Below are positions 48,277-57,570 of a DNA stretch of 64,000 bases, one piece after another. The notes below the pieces were generated by a model. It was given only the letters and a program-made list of their open reading frames with translations, was not told the origin of the DNA and did no database searches. The position numbers were made by a program, and so were the translations under genes. Position 1 is the stretch's first letter. The number at the start of each line of letters is the position of its first letter. The stretch lies in contig NZ_CP012373.2 in NCBI RefSeq assembly GCF_001305575.3, positions 3,920,799-3,984,798 of the forward strand, given 5' to 3'. Source of the stretch: Beggiatoa leptomitoformis (lineage in GTDB: Bacteria; Pseudomonadota; Gammaproteobacteria; Beggiatoales; Beggiatoaceae).

Positions 48277-48368
48277 AAACTCAAGATTAACGCTGTATTT
48301 GATTATGTTAGCGGCATAGTCAAGACACAACAATATTTTTTCCCTCTTTAGCAAGCGAGGTTAGCATC

Positions 48369-48761
48369 ATGTTGTCTGTTCAAACCCTTCACAACCGCAC
48401 CACAGCATGGGCAAAACGGATTTTATCCGCTGTCCTACCCACTCCTATCCTGCCTATTGAACTTGAAACGCCTGACTTGCCAGAAGTCACGCTTGCGACA
48501 CCTGTCGACATTAACAGCGATGACATTTGTTTTAATACCGTCAAACAAGCCATTTTAAGCCGTCACTGCCTGCCAATCCCTAACCAACTGAAACAAAATT
48601 ATAATTTAACCTACGCAACCGCAAAACACTATTTAAATCGTTTAGTAGAAACAGGTCATCTACTTCGCGAAACAAACGGACGCTACATCCTTAACCGCGA
48701 TAACCCCGCAAACCAAGTCGGTTTTAACCAACTCGCACAACGCCTAAAACGGATGAATTAA
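48369..48761 (+). CDS. Hypothetical protein with C-terminal winged-helix-like module
   Basis: 130 residues, start supported by GAGG at 48358-48361. The C-terminal part CFNTVKQAILSRHCLPIPNQ, then LTYATAKHYLNRLVETGHLL and NGRYIL has the pattern of a small winged helix. The same pattern closes the protein at 49071 (VTEAILTGDCSPTLSQLQKR, TPVAKDYLSALAEQGHLVRK). No family name is known to me. It lies directly after lexA and before two membrane-protein genes, probably in one transcript. Confidence 0.55.
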   Translation: MLSVQTLHNRTTAWAKRILSAVLPTPILPIELETPDLPEVTLATPVDINSDDICFNTVKQAILSRHCLPIPNQLKQNYNLTYATAKHYLNRLVETGHLLRETNGRYILNRDNPANQVGFNQLAQRLKRMN

Positions 48762-48801
48762 CAAGGAAAATCATTTAAAGAAGCGCAACACAGGAGGTTT
48801 T

Positions 48802-49053
48802 ATGGGAATCACGCTAACCGATGCACACGGCACGACAGCACAACAACGCTTTAAAAAACGACGGGTTAAGACAGAAAAAGCCCTACAAAAAATTCGCCAA
48901 CGTCCCAGTAGTCTCAGCTTATTTGTTAAATATTTCTTTATTCCACTGATATTACTAATGTTCTGGCTGTTTCTTAAAGTTGACATCCGCTTAAATGACA
49001 CTCACGAAGTCGGACAACGTTTATACACCTTAGCTGCTTTTTTAAGCCAATAA
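48802..49053 (+). CDS. Small single-pass membrane protein of unknown function
   Basis: 83 residues. A very strong ribosome site (AGGAGG, 48792-48797) precedes the ATG. The first 40 residues are basic (QQRFKKRRVKTEKALQKIRQR), then one membrane helix (FVKYFFIPLILLMFWLFL) and a short outer tail. By the positive-inside rule the basic half is cytoplasmic. It ends 17 bp before the next gene. Confidence 0.6.
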   Translation: MGITLTDAHGTTAQQRFKKRRVKTEKALQKIRQRPSSLSLFVKYFFIPLILLMFWLFLKVDIRLNDTHEVGQRLYTLAAFLSQ

Positions 49054-49070
49054 AGCAGTCAGGGGGAATG

Positions 49071-50234
49071 ATGAACCTAATACACCTGCGCCAAAATACA
49101 CTGCTGTTTTCTGCCTTATTTGTCGCTATTGGCATGGCATGTAATGCCATTTTCTACTGGCATCTTGCCAGCGACGCGCTATCTAGCGTGATTTATGTGA
49201 TTTTAGGACTCAGCTTCGACGGCTTCAAAATTCTCTTATTACCGCTGGCTTTTGTATTCTTTGTCGTTTTACAACGTCCCTTTATGGCATTTGCCAGCGT
49301 GACGATTTGGCTTTGTCTAACCGTTATTTCCCTAATAGCGGCCTATGGCTTTTTTACCACCGTACAAGCCCAAGCCGAAAAACAAAATTTACAAGAAAGC
49401 CCGCAATATCAATCTTTACAACAATCGCTTACCAATATCAATGCACAACTAGATAAGCTCGCCAGCTATGCAAGCATTGATGTAGTCGGCATTCAACAAA
49501 AACTTGCACAAAACCAACAACCACGATTACAACAACTACAACAAGAAATGTCCGCGTATGCAGAACCCGACTGCACCCCCAAACGCGATAAAAATGGGAG
49601 CAGTTTTAAAAGCCGAGCAGTTGAGTATTGTAACCAACTCAAAGCAATAGAGGCAGAAATGCAACCCTATCTCGCACAAATAGAAAACTATAATCAATAC
49701 CGCGCCCTTATGACTAATCGGGAAAGATTACTCAATCAACTGGCTACTTTTAACCAAGCAGAACATCTTGTAGAAATAGTCAATCCCACGTTTATTGCTA
49801 TAGGTAAACAAATCAATATGGAAGGTGATGCAGTAAAACGGGCAATCCTTACTTTTACCGCTATTGCAACGGAAGTATTAGGTACATTTGCGGCGTTAGT
49901 CGTTGCCATTTTGTCCATTGGCAACAAGATAAACGACAAAAAACGCAACGCATATAAAGTAAAAATTGATGAATCTGAAGAAAACAATGCAACGGATGCA
50001 ACAGAACCAACAAATCGACTTGGGCGTTACGATACAGGCATCCGCACAGGCATGGATAACCGTTTTAAAGAAGTGACTGAAGCAATTTTAACGGGTGATT
50101 GCTCGCCTACCCTGTCACAACTGCAAAAACGTTTCAGCATGGGAACACCCGTTGCTAAAGATTATTTATCCGCATTAGCCGAACAAGGTCATCTAGTCCG
50201 TAAAGAAAACGGACAATACAAATTAGCTGAATAA
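49071..50234 (+). CDS. Membrane protein with coiled coil and C-terminal winged-helix-like module
   Basis: 387 residues from ATG 49071; ATG 49068 is too close to the GGGGGA at 49062-49067. Three N-terminal membrane helices (about 10-32, 38-68, 72-98), a coiled-coil and Gln-rich stretch of about 140 residues, a fourth helix (ILTFTAIATEVLGTFAALVV, 264-290), and a 55-residue cytoplasmic end that matches the last half of the 130-residue protein at 48369. Such a build could tether a DNA- or protein-binding domain to the membrane. No homologue is known to me. Confidence 0.6.
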   Translation: MNLIHLRQNTLLFSALFVAIGMACNAIFYWHLASDALSSVIYVILGLSFDGFKILLLPLAFVFFVVLQRPFMAFASVTIWLCLTVISLIAAYGFFTTVQAQAEKQNLQESPQYQSLQQSLTNINAQLDKLASYASIDVVGIQQKLAQNQQPRLQQLQQEMSAYAEPDCTPKRDKNGSSFKSRAVEYCNQLKAIEAEMQPYLAQIENYNQYRALMTNRERLLNQLATFNQAEHLVEIVNPTFIAIGKQINMEGDAVKRAILTFTAIATEVLGTFAALVVAILSIGNKINDKKRNAYKVKIDESEENNATDATEPTNRLGRYDTGIRTGMDNRFKEVTEAILTGDCSPTLSQLQKRFSMGTPVAKDYLSALAEQGHLVRKENGQYKLAE

Positions 50235-50255
50235 GATTAACCGCTTATCCCGTTT

Positions 50256-50293
50256 GCACCTTTTCTTGTTTGTGGGAAAAGGTGCTTTTTTTT
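50256..50293 (+). terminator. Rho-independent terminator
   Basis: GCACCTTTTC (50256-50265) pairs with GAAAAGGTGC (50276-50285), followed by eight T. It ends the three-gene unit after lexA. Confidence 0.92.
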
Positions 50294-50336
50294 AGTTTTG
50301 GGGTTAAAAGTACGAAATTAATCACTTAAAAATTAT

Positions 50337-50508
50337 TTATAGCTAACGCACTTTAAAATGATTATTGTAGGGTGGAATGGGCGCAAGCCGTATTCCACAA
50401 CAGTGCAAGCTTTCTGCATAAACTCAGCTATTTTTGGCGTTTTATGGTGGAATACGCTACGCTATTCCACCCTACATTAAGCTGCTTTTTAAGTTGCGTT
50501 AGCTATAA
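50337..50508. repeat. 172-bp palindromic repeat element
   Basis: The outer arms TTATAGCTAACGCA (50337-50350) and TGCGTTAGCTATAA (50495-50508) are perfect inverted repeats. An inner pair, TGTAGGGTGGAAT (50366-50378) and ATTCCACCCTACA (50464-50476), is also perfect. A third pair, GTATTCCAC / GTGGAATAC, lies within. It has no ORF and occupies most of the 354-bp gap between the terminator at 50256 and the receptor gene. Confidence 0.75.
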
Positions 50509-50588
50509 CGAGTAAATTTGATGCGCTCTTTTTACTGATGTTCTGTTTAATCTTTTTATAGTACTGTTGCTATATCTTATTTCAATAG

Positions 50589-52733
50589 TTATTGAAACCG
50601 ATAATTAAATTCTAAAAAATAAGTGCGTCCTTCCAATGGTAAATCGTAAGGAATCGGTAAAATTCCTTGCGTATTTACTCCTAAACTTGGTTCTGTGGCA
50701 TATTCATCAAAAACATTACGGATTCCTGCCGTGACTTCCCAAGGCTTAGGGGCTGGGGTGTAGTGCAGAGTCAGATGTGTCAGCGTGTAGTCCGCAACGG
50801 GGGGGCGTGGGTCTCCTTCAATACGTTCACGCTCACCCGTCCATTGCACCTGTAGATTCAGTTTCCAATGAGGCGCGAAAAGCCAATCTGTACGGAAATA
50901 GGCAGAATGGGCAGGGTGTGGAATACTCCCTTCATCAGCCGTTTCACTCGTTTGTTTATTATCTTGAAACGCATAATGTCCACTGAGCAAGAGATTATCT
51001 AACGCTTGCCATTTTACTTGCCATTCAAAGCCTTTGCCTTTTTGCGTCGCAACGTTTTGTGCAAGAAAGGCTTGAGGGTAATTATCAGGCGGGGGAATAA
51101 CAGGTAAATATCCAATCCCTTCATCAAATTGATAATAAAATAAATTTAAATCGGTTTGCAACGTTTGTACAGGGCGATAATTAAATCCTAACTCTATGGT
51201 TTTAATAGTTTCTGGCTCTAACTCTTTATTTCCCAATGAAACTGGGTTATTCCGTCCATAAAGCTCTAAAAAAGCAGGTGCGCGAAAGGCTTGCCCGTAC
51301 AATAATTTACTGGTTAATGTCGGCGTTGTTTGCCAGACAAGTGCTATGCGCGGGTTTAACGTTGTGCCAAAATCAGAATAATAATCATAACGTAAACCTG
51401 TGGTTAGTTCCCAATGTGGTGCAAAGTTGTAGGCATCTTGAATAAATGCGTGCCAATTTTGGCGAATGCCTGACTCCAAAAAACTATTGGGGGAATTTGA
51501 CCAACTTAACAAATAGGCCTTTTCGGGTAGCTCAGGATAATACGTTCTTACATCAGTAACATTATATAAATCACCATATTGATACCCCATTCCAAGACGG
51601 ATGAGGTGTTGTTGCCACCCTTTATAAAATGCGTTGAGATTGAAACGGCTTTGTACTTCGCTCGTGCCTACATTCGCGCTAATGCCATCGTAATAACCCA
51701 ACGCACCCGCAGGGGCGACTAGCAACAATTTATCTGCGTGCCATCGTTGCTGATGGTAATTCCCTTGCACACTAACTTCCCAGTCATCTGTTTTAGTTGG
51801 AATTTGGTAGGTTAAATCCGTATAAATTTGGTCACTTTGATAACGTCCTTCTGGGTCAACACTTTGTAATATCCCCATGCCATTACCCAAATTGCGCCGA
51901 ATTTTTGTCCCACCGTGCCATTGCCAACGAACGGTGCTTAAACCTAATTGCAGGTCTAATGCTTCCTCGCTACGGCTTACACTACCCGGTGCAAGAGAGC
52001 TTTTTGTGCCATAGAGTTTATCGATTTGAGAGTAAAAATCTTCTTGAACAAGACTTTTATCGCCATCAGTATCACGGTATTGCAGAGAAAAACTAGTCTC
52101 TATTCCCCGCCATTTATCACCATGTAATAACCATGTTTCATAAGTATCGAAACTGCCAATCCGCGCACCTGCTTCAGTTCCATTAATATCAGCCGCACTT
52201 TTAGTAATAAGATTTATCACCGCAGAAAACGCATCTGCGCCATACATAGCAGACCCCGGTCCACGAATAATTTCAATCCGCGCCAAGTCACGAATAGGAG
52301 TACTGCCTTCTGTCAATAATCGCCCGCCGTTATACAAAGAAGTGATAGGAATACCATCACGTAACATCAACACATGCGGGTTATAAGGCGAGCTATGCAC
52401 ACCACGCACAGAATAATAAGGGGCATAATTAAAAAAATTGCGGGAAACTTGAATACCGGGGACAGTTGCAAGAACTTCATCTAAGGTTTGCGCGCCTAAT
52501 GCGGCTATATCACTCGCGGTAATCACCGTTGTTGTTGCTGGGGCTTTATTAATTTCTTGTGTCGTACCTGTTGCAATACTGGTAACTTCTACCTCCATCA
52601 ATTCTTCTAAAGAAAGATGTTTAATCTCTAATATCGTCTCTTCATCCGTTGCATAGACATTTTTGTCAACAATAATAAGTGACAAAACCATTAGGAGTAA
52701 AAAAGGATAAATAAGTGTAATAGATGAACGCAT
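50589..52733 (-). CDS. TonB-dependent outer-membrane receptor
   Basis: 714 residues. A signal peptide is followed by a plug domain (SIATGTTQEINKAPATTTVI; LDEVLATVPGIQVSRN; VLMLRDGIPITSLY; IEIIRGPGSAMYGADAFSAVINLITK), then a barrel that ends ...LEFNYRFQ with the C-terminal Phe-like end typical of outer-membrane barrels. The substrate cannot be told; the closest style is colicin/vitamin/ferric-siderophore receptors. TonB at 46503 could serve it. The DNA upstream is 741 bp without a gene. Confidence 0.88.
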   Translation of the reverse strand: MRSSITLIYPFLLLMVLSLIIVDKNVYATDEETILEIKHLSLEELMEVEVTSIATGTTQEINKAPATTTVITASDIAALGAQTLDEVLATVPGIQVSRNFFNYAPYYSVRGVHSSPYNPHVLMLRDGIPITSLYNGGRLLTEGSTPIRDLARIEIIRGPGSAMYGADAFSAVINLITKSAADINGTEAGARIGSFDTYETWLLHGDKWRGIETSFSLQYRDTDGDKSLVQEDFYSQIDKLYGTKSSLAPGSVSRSEEALDLQLGLSTVRWQWHGGTKIRRNLGNGMGILQSVDPEGRYQSDQIYTDLTYQIPTKTDDWEVSVQGNYHQQRWHADKLLLVAPAGALGYYDGISANVGTSEVQSRFNLNAFYKGWQQHLIRLGMGYQYGDLYNVTDVRTYYPELPEKAYLLSWSNSPNSFLESGIRQNWHAFIQDAYNFAPHWELTTGLRYDYYSDFGTTLNPRIALVWQTTPTLTSKLLYGQAFRAPAFLELYGRNNPVSLGNKELEPETIKTIELGFNYRPVQTLQTDLNLFYYQFDEGIGYLPVIPPPDNYPQAFLAQNVATQKGKGFEWQVKWQALDNLLLSGHYAFQDNKQTSETADEGSIPHPAHSAYFRTDWLFAPHWKLNLQVQWTGERERIEGDPRPPVADYTLTHLTLHYTPAPKPWEVTAGIRNVFDEYATEPSLGVNTQGILPIPYDLPLEGRTYFLEFNYRFQ

Positions 52734-53474
52734 CTTTGAATTCTCAAAATAGTATATTATTACAACAACTAACTGTAAATAATGATTAAATTTCGTTTAA
52801 AGTACATCAGAATATCAAAAAAATCTGCAATTCTGATGTATTTACCCCTGCTAGACAAACAATGAACATAAATAGAATATGCAAAAATCATGAAAAAACT
52901 GAGCGTTATGCTTAATTATTTTTATAATCAATAAATTAATTATGCGGTTATTTTTATAGAAAAAAATGTAAAAGTTATCTTTTAAAATATAAATTATAAT
53001 TTTTTACATAAAGTTAAAATGAAATCACTTCATGACTTCGATTAACAATAAAAATCATCATTACAAACCAACTGTTTTGTAGGTTTTAAATATATTATTT
53101 TTTATCATCACGCTTTATAAAATACCCTCCATTATGAGAAAATATGAGCGTTTTTAAGGAAATAATTTATAAAACAACGTGATAATTAAAAAAACTTATT
53201 TGATTTATGCCCTGTCATTTTTAGAAAAACATGATTTTTTTTCATACAACCGTTGATTACTTTTAACTAAATAATGAATGGATTATAACGCTATAAAAAT
53301 CGTTTTCTATAATAATAATCGACTAAAAGGTTGCTTTTTTTGAAAAACTATTAAAAATAGTTTCTTTAACCAAAAAAGTGGCTAGATGGTTGCATACGTG
53401 AGAGTGACCACGTTGTAAAAACTAAAGAAATTAAAAAAGCTTTTTCTCTCTGTTACTGCTTCAAAGGATGAACT
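52734..53474. other. Long AT-rich region without genes
   Basis: This 741-bp stretch is strongly AT-rich and contains no ORF with family likeness. It must carry the divergent promoters of the TonB-dependent receptor and the MscK-like gene. I found no convincing Fur box, RNA gene or repeat in it. Confidence 0.5.
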
Positions 53475-56400
53475 ATGTATAAACTAGCCCATTATCTAGG
53501 GATATTGTTACTCAGTATCTCAGTATCACAGACACTTGCCGTAGAACCACCCACGATAACAGCAACACCTGATGAGGATTTAAACCAATTATCAAAAGAA
53601 ATTTTATTAGAACACACGAATGTGGCAGTCAATGCGTTAACGGCTATTCATGCACACCTTACTGAACTAGTTGAACAAGAAAAAACCCTCACACAAGAAA
53701 TAGAAGCTAAAACAGTTGAAAAAACGGCGTTTAAACTTCCCTCTCTTCCCCCTGTTACCGACATTATTACTGACCCTGAGCAAGCGCAATTATTTGTAAA
53801 AGCACATGAAACTCAATTAACAGCATTACAACAGCTCAGTGTTTTATTAAAAAGTTTGCAAGGGTTGACGAAAAAACATCAAGAAGTTGCCTTAAAATTG
53901 GCCAATGAAAATAAATTATTAGCTGATGCACAGACTAAATATTTACCGTTAGCCACAGCGTTAATAGCGCGCAAAGAAACAGGAGAACTAACGACCGAAC
54001 AAGTACCTGATAATGTATTAAAATCACTTACTAATAATGAACAACCCGTTTTATTAGAAAAGGTCAACCAATGGCAAGCGCAAGCCGCACGAGACGAAGT
54101 AATTATTGCTGACAGTGAAACGCAATTAAAAACGCTGGCAGAACAGCAAACACAAGTAGAAACTGCATCTAAAAAAGCCGTTGAACAATTACAAGAAGCC
54201 AGTCAACGTGCAGAATGGCGCAAAGACTTTAATTCTCGACAATTAACAGATTTGATTGCCTTTTTTAACACCCGTTTTAATACATGGAATACAACGGTTG
54301 GCATTCTGAACGAACAAACTAAGTTACTGACTGAAAAAGTAACGGGCTTGACTGCACAACAAACTGCATTAGAAAAAGCGACTCCCCCCGATTCCTCACA
54401 ATTCACGGTCACAGATGAACCCGTTAAAAGCCTACAAGAAGCCAAGCAGAATTTATTAATTGCACAAGCAAATCAAACCTTTCGTGAACAACAATTTGCT
54501 GAGTTAAATACCATTAATACAACGTTACAAGAACTGTCTGGCAAATTAGGACAGGACACTGAGCAAGCAGATAAACTACTAAAAGAAGGTATTGAGTTAG
54601 TTGTTTTAACAGAAGTTATTCAAAGTTTAAGCCAGACCGAAAGTGGTCAAAAAACCGTGCTGCCTGAAGCCATTACACAAGAGGTTATTCAAGAAACCGT
54701 GACGGTTGTTCGTGGTCAAGCCGACATGTTTAAAACCCAACAGACAAACTTTATGGCACTCGCCGATACGCTTAAAAAGCAGTTAGAAGATGCAAATACG
54801 GCATTAACTGAGGCAAAAACTATCGTTGTTACAGGAGAAAAACACTTAGAATGGGAAAAAGAATGGGTTGCGTTTTTAAAAGAAGTAGAAAAACTGACGA
54901 ATGACGAACTCATTAGTAGTTTTCAAGGGACGTTAACCCAAATAGTCGACATACAAAAACAAGCAGAAACACAAACACTAGAAACAGACAAAAGTCGTCA
55001 AGCCTTAGAAAAAAACATGAAAGCCTTGACAGGACATAAAGACCCCGTTGCTTTAGACAATATAAAGCGAGAACAAGAATTTACACAATGGTATAGCGAA
55101 CAAAACATACACCTAGACCCCCCCGTAAAACAAGTTGCGGTTACAGATACCCCAACAACCAGCAGTAGCGTAAAGACCACGACAGACACAACGCCTACAA
55201 CGACCAATGCAACCACCACCACATCCACGACAACAACCGTTTCTCCCACCGTATCTGCTACAACGCCGACTGTTGAAGCCACCCCCGCACCAACTGCACC
55301 AGCTAAACGCCAAACAATAACCGAAGAGGCCATAGAAACCGCTCAAACACAAATGGAAAAAACTGTCGTGCGTTATTTACGCACCGTGCAAGAATGGCGC
55401 GAATTACGGCAAACTGTTTTAACACAATTAACAGAACATGAACAAAAAGTTAAGACCTTATTACAACGCTTGGAAGAACAATTAAGCCTTGCACGGCGGG
55501 CATGGGGTAGCGCGACATTATTACAAACAAAAGCCAGTCAAGGGGAAATAGCCCAAGAAACCTTACCGCCAACCATTAAAACATGGGTCTCACGTGAACA
55601 AGTGCTGACATTACAAACAGCGATTACGACGCTGGAAACGGAATTAACCAGTTTACAAAAACAACGAGACAGCATAACAGCTAACACATTGTATGAAGGC
55701 TACTTAAAGCCATTGCAAACATGGCGGGACAGCTTGGCACAACAAATAGGACAGTTACAAGAACGCTTAGGCTTAGAAAATAATTACACGCCGCCCGACG
55801 TTAAAACGATGGAAGAATTTGAAAAAAACAAACATGAACGAGAAGTATCCCAACGGATTGAAGCTGACCGCGATTTATATGAAAAATTCTTGGGTGGCAT
55901 TGTTGGCAAACATACAGAAGAACTTGACCAATTACTTTATGGTTATTATGAACGCTTGATTAGTTTAGAATACCAATACAATAACTTAGAGGAACGTAAA
56001 AAACGTACACAAGCATTAATTAAATTGGCAGAAGCCCGTCGCCCAATGTTTGAAGAATTAGAACAACAGGTACGTAATACCCTCAATGTTGCCGAAACCC
56101 AATTTGATGTTGAACAAACCAAAGTTAAAACGGTCTTCTTTCCCGCCAAAACGACAAATCTGCTCAGTGAATTAAAAGAACGGACAGATATTAGTTTAGA
56201 AGTTAATGAGTTGCCAAAGCTACCGCTAGGTGTAGATGAACAAGCCTTATATGAAAGTAAAGTATTGTTAGTTAATAAATTACTTGAGCCATTTGTCAAA
56301 GTATTGGGCTATCGTGCATGGTTGACTGATATTCGCCAACAACGGGTAGAATTGGGGGGGATTGATACTGAAGTTGGTAAACTCAAGGAAGAAGTTGCAG

Positions 56401-57401
56401 GCTTAGAATCCAAACAACAAGAATTACAACGACAAATTTATAAATTAACAGGGTTTCCTGCCAGTGTCTTAGATAAAATAACCAAGGCAACGGATACACC
56501 CTTAAGCCAAAATGAACGCAACCAATTATTAACAGGGGAAATTAACCCTCTACGTGAAGACCGTTTAACAGAACTCAATTGGGCGACTGTAAGAACCTTA
56601 GGATGGCTCGTTTTAATTCCATTTATCGCATTTCTTTCTATTAAAATCATGTATTTATTTGGAAAACGGACAATTTCACGCGCCAGCCATCCTGATGAAG
56701 ACCCCAATTTACGAAAAGAACGCGAAGAGCGCGTAAAAATTCTATTCCACGTATTCAGCACCGCGTGGACAATTCTGGTTGTTGTTTTATCCGTGATTTA
56801 CATGTTTAAAGCCGTGAATGTGGATGTGTTGCCCCTACTTGCCTCAGCAGGAATACTTGGTTTAGCCATCGCTTTTGGGGCGCAACGTTTAGTCAGCGAT
56901 TTCTTTTCAGGCTTTTTTATTCTCCTAGAAAATCAATTTAAAACAGGTGATTTAGTCACAATAGACCATGTCACAGGCAATGTAGAACGTGTAACACCAC
57001 GCTTAACTATCGTTCGTGACACATTAGGACGCACACACTACTTTCCAAATGGTAGTATTGACCATGTTTATAACCATGTGCGCGGTTGGGAAGCGATTAA
57101 TATTGAGATTCCCGTGCCTTATGAAGTTCCGACAGAACAAGTATTTACCTATCTACAACAAACCATTGATGAAATGAAATCAGACGAAAAGCTAAAACGA
57201 TTAATTTTAGCCATGACTATTCGGGGCATTAACGAATTTGACGATTATGCAGTACGGTATCAACTTTGGATTAAAGCCCTACCTGATGAACAATTTGGCG
57301 TTGCCCGCGAATTCCGTCGTCGTATCAAAAAGCTATTTGATAACGCAGGTATTAAAATGCCACAACGCATGGGAATTGTGATACAAAAAGACCCAACATA
57401 A
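53475..57401 (+). CDS. Large MscK/KefA-like mechanosensitive channel
   Basis: 1,308 residues. Signal peptide (YKLAHYLGILLLSISVSQTL), then about 1,000 periplasmic residues rich in coiled coil, interrupted near 552-612 by a Thr-rich linker. Membrane helices at about 1036-1056 and 1090-1110 precede the MscS core: LLASAGILGLAIAFGAQRLVSDF is the pore helix TM3, followed by GDLVTIDHVTGNVERVTPRLTIVRD and the cytoplasmic beta/alpha domain. MscS-type channels open on hypo-osmotic shock. It has fewer membrane helices than E. coli MscK (about 11) and a longer periplasmic part. RBS AAGGA. Confidence 0.85.
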   Translation: MYKLAHYLGILLLSISVSQTLAVEPPTITATPDEDLNQLSKEILLEHTNVAVNALTAIHAHLTELVEQEKTLTQEIEAKTVEKTAFKLPSLPPVTDIITDPEQAQLFVKAHETQLTALQQLSVLLKSLQGLTKKHQEVALKLANENKLLADAQTKYLPLATALIARKETGELTTEQVPDNVLKSLTNNEQPVLLEKVNQWQAQAARDEVIIADSETQLKTLAEQQTQVETASKKAVEQLQEASQRAEWRKDFNSRQLTDLIAFFNTRFNTWNTTVGILNEQTKLLTEKVTGLTAQQTALEKATPPDSSQFTVTDEPVKSLQEAKQNLLIAQANQTFREQQFAELNTINTTLQELSGKLGQDTEQADKLLKEGIELVVLTEVIQSLSQTESGQKTVLPEAITQEVIQETVTVVRGQADMFKTQQTNFMALADTLKKQLEDANTALTEAKTIVVTGEKHLEWEKEWVAFLKEVEKLTNDELISSFQGTLTQIVDIQKQAETQTLETDKSRQALEKNMKALTGHKDPVALDNIKREQEFTQWYSEQNIHLDPPVKQVAVTDTPTTSSSVKTTTDTTPTTTNATTTTSTTTTVSPTVSATTPTVEATPAPTAPAKRQTITEEAIETAQTQMEKTVVRYLRTVQEWRELRQTVLTQLTEHEQKVKTLLQRLEEQLSLARRAWGSATLLQTKASQGEIAQETLPPTIKTWVSREQVLTLQTAITTLETELTSLQKQRDSITANTLYEGYLKPLQTWRDSLAQQIGQLQERLGLENNYTPPDVKTMEEFEKNKHEREVSQRIEADRDLYEKFLGGIVGKHTEELDQLLYGYYERLISLEYQYNNLEERKKRTQALIKLAEARRPMFEELEQQVRNTLNVAETQFDVEQTKVKTVFFPAKTTNLLSELKERTDISLEVNELPKLPLGVDEQALYESKVLLVNKLLEPFVKVLGYRAWLTDIRQQRVELGGIDTEVGKLKEEVAGLESKQQELQRQIYKLTGFPASVLDKITKATDTPLSQNERNQLLTGEINPLREDRLTELNWATVRTLGWLVLIPFIAFLSIKIMYLFGKRTISRASHPDEDPNLRKEREERVKILFHVFSTAWTILVVVLSVIYMFKAVNVDVLPLLASAGILGLAIAFGAQRLVSDFFSGFFILLENQFKTGDLVTIDHVTGNVERVTPRLTIVRDTLGRTHYFPNGSIDHVYNHVRGWEAINIEIPVPYEVPTEQVFTYLQQTIDEMKSDEKLKRLILAMTIRGINEFDDYAVRYQLWIKALPDEQFGVAREFRRRIKKLFDNAGIKMPQRMGIVIQKDPT

Positions 57402-57430
57402 GCGCGTAGGCTACCATCCCCTAACATTTG

Positions 57431-57520
57431 GGTAGTGCTGAAGCAATAAGGACAGTAGCTAAACTTAATCTTTCCCCCGTTAATGGGGGATTCAGGGGGA
57501 AATCTGCGTTTAGCACTCCC
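57431..57520. repeat. 90-bp element with IS1-like ends
   Basis: The left end GGTAGTGCTGAAGCA and the right end TGCGTTTAGCACTCCC are inverted relatives of each other and of the IS1-family end GGTAGTGCTAAAGA at 11082. The inside holds a TCCCCC-GGGGGA hairpin (57473-57490). No target duplication is seen. Confidence 0.5.
57473..57490. terminator. Hairpin after the MscK-like gene
   Basis: TCCCCC (57473-57478) and GGGGGA (57485-57490) pair around a 6-base loop; an alternative right arm GGGGGAAA is at 57495-57502. No strong T-run. It may end the channel transcript. Confidence 0.4.
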
Positions 57521-57570
57521 AACAACGGAAACTTCCGAAATTCAAGCTCACAACACTAGACCGCATCACT

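Noticed and set aside
52740-52830. Fur box upstream of the TonB-dependent receptor
   Set aside because: Partial matches such as AATAATGATTAAAT are expected by chance in such AT-rich DNA.
54998-55352. Gly/Cys-rich and Val-rich ORFs on the minus strand
   Set aside because: They are shadows of the Thr-rich linker of the MscK-like gene; the composition follows from repeated ACN codons read backward.
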